The position numbers were made by a program, and so were the translations under genes. 5,954 nucleotides of DNA from Thiobacillus sp. Lineage in GTDB: Bacteria > Pseudomonadota > Gammaproteobacteria > Burkholderiales > Thiobacillaceae. Below, in pieces: positions 4,698 through 5,954 of the stretch (position 1 is its first letter; every line of letters starts with the position of its first letter). The notes under the pieces are model-generated. The model was not told the DNA's origin, made no database searches, and saw only the letters and a list, made by a program, of their open reading frames with translations. The DNA is taken from contig DONB01000120.1 in NCBI GenBank assembly GCA_003510325.1, positions 1-5,954 on the forward strand, read 5' to 3'.

Positions 4698-4726
4698 CCA
4701 TGAGCGCCTGGAATGGAATGACGCCC
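4688..4726 (+). repeat. Right half-end and flank of the REP-like element, second copy of the dispersed repeat
   Basis: This unit aligns to 2976-3014. Its core GAGCGCCTGGAATGG (4702-4716) is also identical over 15 bases to the first codons of rlmA (494-508). It ends just before the stop codon of the minus-strand gene at 4731. Confidence 0.45.
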
Positions 4727-4749
4727 GGCGCTAAGGGGTGTGCGCCGGG
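4724..4749 (-). terminator. Possible hairpin at the end of the right-hand minus-strand operon
   Basis: CCCGGCGC (4724-4731) and GCGCCGGG (4742-4749) form an 8-bp stem with a 10-base loop. The stem spans the stop codon of the 4731-5138 gene. No U-tract follows on the minus strand, so the terminator role is uncertain. Confidence 0.3.
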
Positions 4750-5138
4750 GGCTGCAATGCCGCCTGCATCGCCTGCTCGCTCACCGGGTAGGTCAGCACG
4801 GCATGGATCGGAAACAGTTCCAGCAGCTTGCCGATATGCTCTTCTTCACGCGGATGGATGAACACGATCACCTTCGCCTGTGGCGCAAAGCGTTGTAGCG
4901 TTCGGATCGTGACATCCAGATTGGAGACGTTTGCGCCGGCGTAATTGTTGCCCCAGCCGTAAATGAACTCCCCCACGAAAAAATCCGGCGGCTGTTTCTG
5001 CATCGCCCGGTGAAGATTGCGGGCCGAGTCGAAGCGCTCTGCCGCGATGCCGAGCTTGCGGTACAGGGCGCCGAGGTCGGGGTGGAAGGGGGATTCGATC
5101 AGGGAGAACAGTGTTTGCATGTTGCTGACGTGATACAT
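4731..5138 (-). CDS. Small conserved protein with possible receiver-like fold, function unknown
   Basis: A soluble protein of 135 residues, or 129 if translation starts at the second Met (5120), where the sequence MQTLFSLIESPFHP looks like a natural family start. Neither start has a clear Shine-Dalgarno site. Visible blocks are LFSLIESPFHPDLGALYRKLG, then PPDFFVGEFIYGWGNNYAGA (51-69), then NVSNLDVTIRTLQRFAPQAK, the strand VIVFIHP (90-96), and IHAVLTYPVSEQAMQAAL near the end. The alternation of strands and helices, with FFVGEF and VIVFI strands, recalls a CheY-like receiver without an evident phosphoacceptor pocket; that is an inference only. It is the last of three minus-strand genes, 64 bases after its upstream neighbour. 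A fragment of a second copy lies at 2907-2975. Confidence 0.78.
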   Translation of the reverse strand: MYHVSNMQTLFSLIESPFHPDLGALYRKLGIAAERFDSARNLHRAMQKQPPDFFVGEFIYGWGNNYAGANVSNLDVTIRTLQRFAPQAKVIVFIHPREEEHIGKLLELFPIHAVLTYPVSEQAMQAALQPPAHTP

Positions 5139-5202
5139 GGGAGTTTATCGATCCGGTTGCTGTTCGAGGCGGGTCCCTTGAATGCCCTGGGCAACGCCAT
5201 GC

Positions 5203-5577
5203 TCATTCGGCAAGCACCTTGCTTATGCCATCCGACCAGTCTGAAACAAACGTCTCGATCGACTCGGCGAACTCCGGGTCAGGATGCGTCTTGTCGATAG
5301 TGCAGTGAATGACCACATGCTCCCGCATCTCGTCCAGCGTGACCGTCCATGCCAGCGCATGCGGGCAGTCGAGCAGCGCGTAGCGCACGCCGTTGCGCAA
5401 CTCGTCGCGCCGCAGGCTGAATCCGCCCCAGAGGCAGTAAATGTCGCCTGCGTCGCCGTCGCCCGGCGTGGCCGTGCTGATGGATGCACACAGCGCAGGC
5501 AGGTTGTGGATAGCCAGGAGCGCCTTGAGGGCGGGGACGTCGAGCCTGGGCTGGTGGAGTGTGCGAAAGAATTCCAT
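5203..5577 (-). CDS. Conserved 124-residue protein of unknown function
   Basis: A soluble acidic protein with no signal peptide or membrane segment. It contains LDVPALKALLAIHNLPALCASIS, then a Gly/Asp-rich turn (PGDGDAGDIYCLWGGFSL), then RRDELRNGVRYALLDCPHALAWTVTLDE, and the strand REHVVIHCTIDK before an acidic C-terminal helix (ESIETFVSDWSDGI). The alternation of beta-strands suggests a single compact domain. I do not recognise a named family. The ATG lies only 10 bases after the stop of the upstream membrane-protein gene and has no clear ribosome site, so translational coupling is likely. The genes on both sides are also of unknown function. Confidence 0.8.
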   Translation of the reverse strand: MEFFRTLHQPRLDVPALKALLAIHNLPALCASISTATPGDGDAGDIYCLWGGFSLRRDELRNGVRYALLDCPHALAWTVTLDEMREHVVIHCTIDKTHPDPEFAESIETFVSDWSDGISKVLAE

Positions 5578-5587
5578 GCGTGTTCGT

Positions 5588-5954
5588 CTAACGAGAGTTT
5601 GATTGATGCTGCATGACCTGGCCGATCGAATGCGCGCCCGGCGCGTAGGCCGCCATTGCCGCGCCGGTGGCCGAGACGAAAACGCCGGTCAGCACAAAGG
5701 GCAAGGCGGTGCGGCGCACCGCGGACTCCAGCCAGTGCGGCGAGTCGGCGGCCTTGATCCTGCGATAGAGCGCGTAGGATAACGCGCCGTCGACCAGCAG
5801 TTCGGCAAACAGCATCGGCGCGGCGTAGACCACATACAGCGAGGCCAGCGCGAGGCCGAGCGCGAAGACGACGGCGATGAGGGGAATCGCGAGTTCGTCG
5901 GCGCCATCGCCCACCGCGCTTGTCGCTTCGGCCAGCGGCGAGGAGTCGGAATCG
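5588..5954 (-). CDS. Integral membrane protein, N-terminus missing
   Basis: The last 121 residues of a membrane protein whose frame is open to the right window edge. A Ser/Asp-rich acidic linker (DSDSSPLAEATSAVGDGADE) leads into a long hydrophobic region (LAIPLIAVVFALGLALASLY, then VVYAAPMLFAELLVDGALSY). A basic loop, LYRRIKAADSPHWLESAVRR, follows, then a last membrane helix (LPFVLTGVFVSATGAAMAAY) and the tail APGAHSIGQVMQHQSNSR. A GTG at 5914 could be read as a start, but the frame continues upstream without a stop, so I treat it as internal. It heads a tight run of three minus-strand genes. The function is unknown. Confidence 0.78.
   Translation of the reverse strand, partial: DSDSSPLAEATSAVGDGADELAIPLIAVVFALGLALASLYVVYAAPMLFAELLVDGALSYALYRRIKAADSPHWLESAVRRTALPFVLTGVFVSATGAAMAAYAPGAHSIGQVMQHQSNSR

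Noticed and set aside
3700..4701. Long minus-strand open frame antisense to PEP-CTERM gene B
   Set aside because: The plus-strand frame has a signal peptide, NIDO domain and PEP-CTERM tail. The antisense frame gives an Arg/Ala/Gly-rich low-quality protein starting inside the REP-like repeat.
4244..4861. Plus-strand open frame running through the end of PEP-CTERM B, the palindrome and the next gene
   Set aside because: It is a frame-shifted shadow rich in Arg, Ser and Pro that crosses two hairpins and overlaps two better genes.
1..5954. CRISPR array, tRNA or rRNA genes, integrase or transposase genes
   Set aside because: No regularly spaced repeats, cloverleaf or rRNA sequence and no recognisable recombinase frame were seen.

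Overview
The window looks like a chromosomal stretch of a GC-rich betaproteobacterium. The support is a Gram-negative RlmA-type 23S rRNA methyltransferase, two PEP-CTERM (exosortase-sorted) surface proteins, and small uncharacterised proteins of a kind I associate with Thiobacillus/Rhodocyclales-like genomes. The taxonomic call is an inference from protein style, not from a search.

Layout, left to right. 1-522 (minus) is the N-terminal 174 residues of RlmA, cut by the window edge. 696-1340 (minus) is PEP-CTERM protein A, with a hairpin terminator at 649-675. A 451-base divergent region (1341-1791) separates it from three tandem genes on the plus strand (1792-2865). These encode diverged paralogues of the DUF2173 / COG4831 roadblock-like family. 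Between them and a convergent GNAT acetyltransferase (3013-3492, minus) lies a scar, 2907-3014. It holds the in-frame tail of a gene whose intact relative sits at 4731-5138, joined to a copy of a repeat flank. A second divergent region (3493-3837) leads to PEP-CTERM protein B (3838-4581, plus), which has a nidogen-like domain and is followed by a hairpin and a perfect 22-bp REP-like palindrome. The right end (4731-5954) holds three closely spaced minus-strand genes of unknown function: an integral membrane protein (cut by the edge), a 124-residue soluble protein, and a small protein that may have a receiver-like fold.

The most interesting signal is regulatory. The two PEP-CTERM genes lie on opposite strands 2.5 kb apart and encode unrelated mature domains, yet they share a promoter layout. 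Each has a 17-base dyad TGTCGA-N4-TTTTACA, a second TCGA core exactly 35 bases further on, a T-rich tract, and a sigma-54-type -24/-12 element with correct GG-N10-GC spacing. This fits published reports that PEP-CTERM genes are under RpoN and the PrsK/PrsR two-component system. It suggests both genes belong to one regulon, with the dyad as a candidate binding site for the enhancer-binding activator.

Other points of interest are the DUF2173 triplet with its repeated TAAGGGTC upstream motif, and the mosaic of REP-like repeat and gene-tail fragments, which points to past local duplication or rearrangement.
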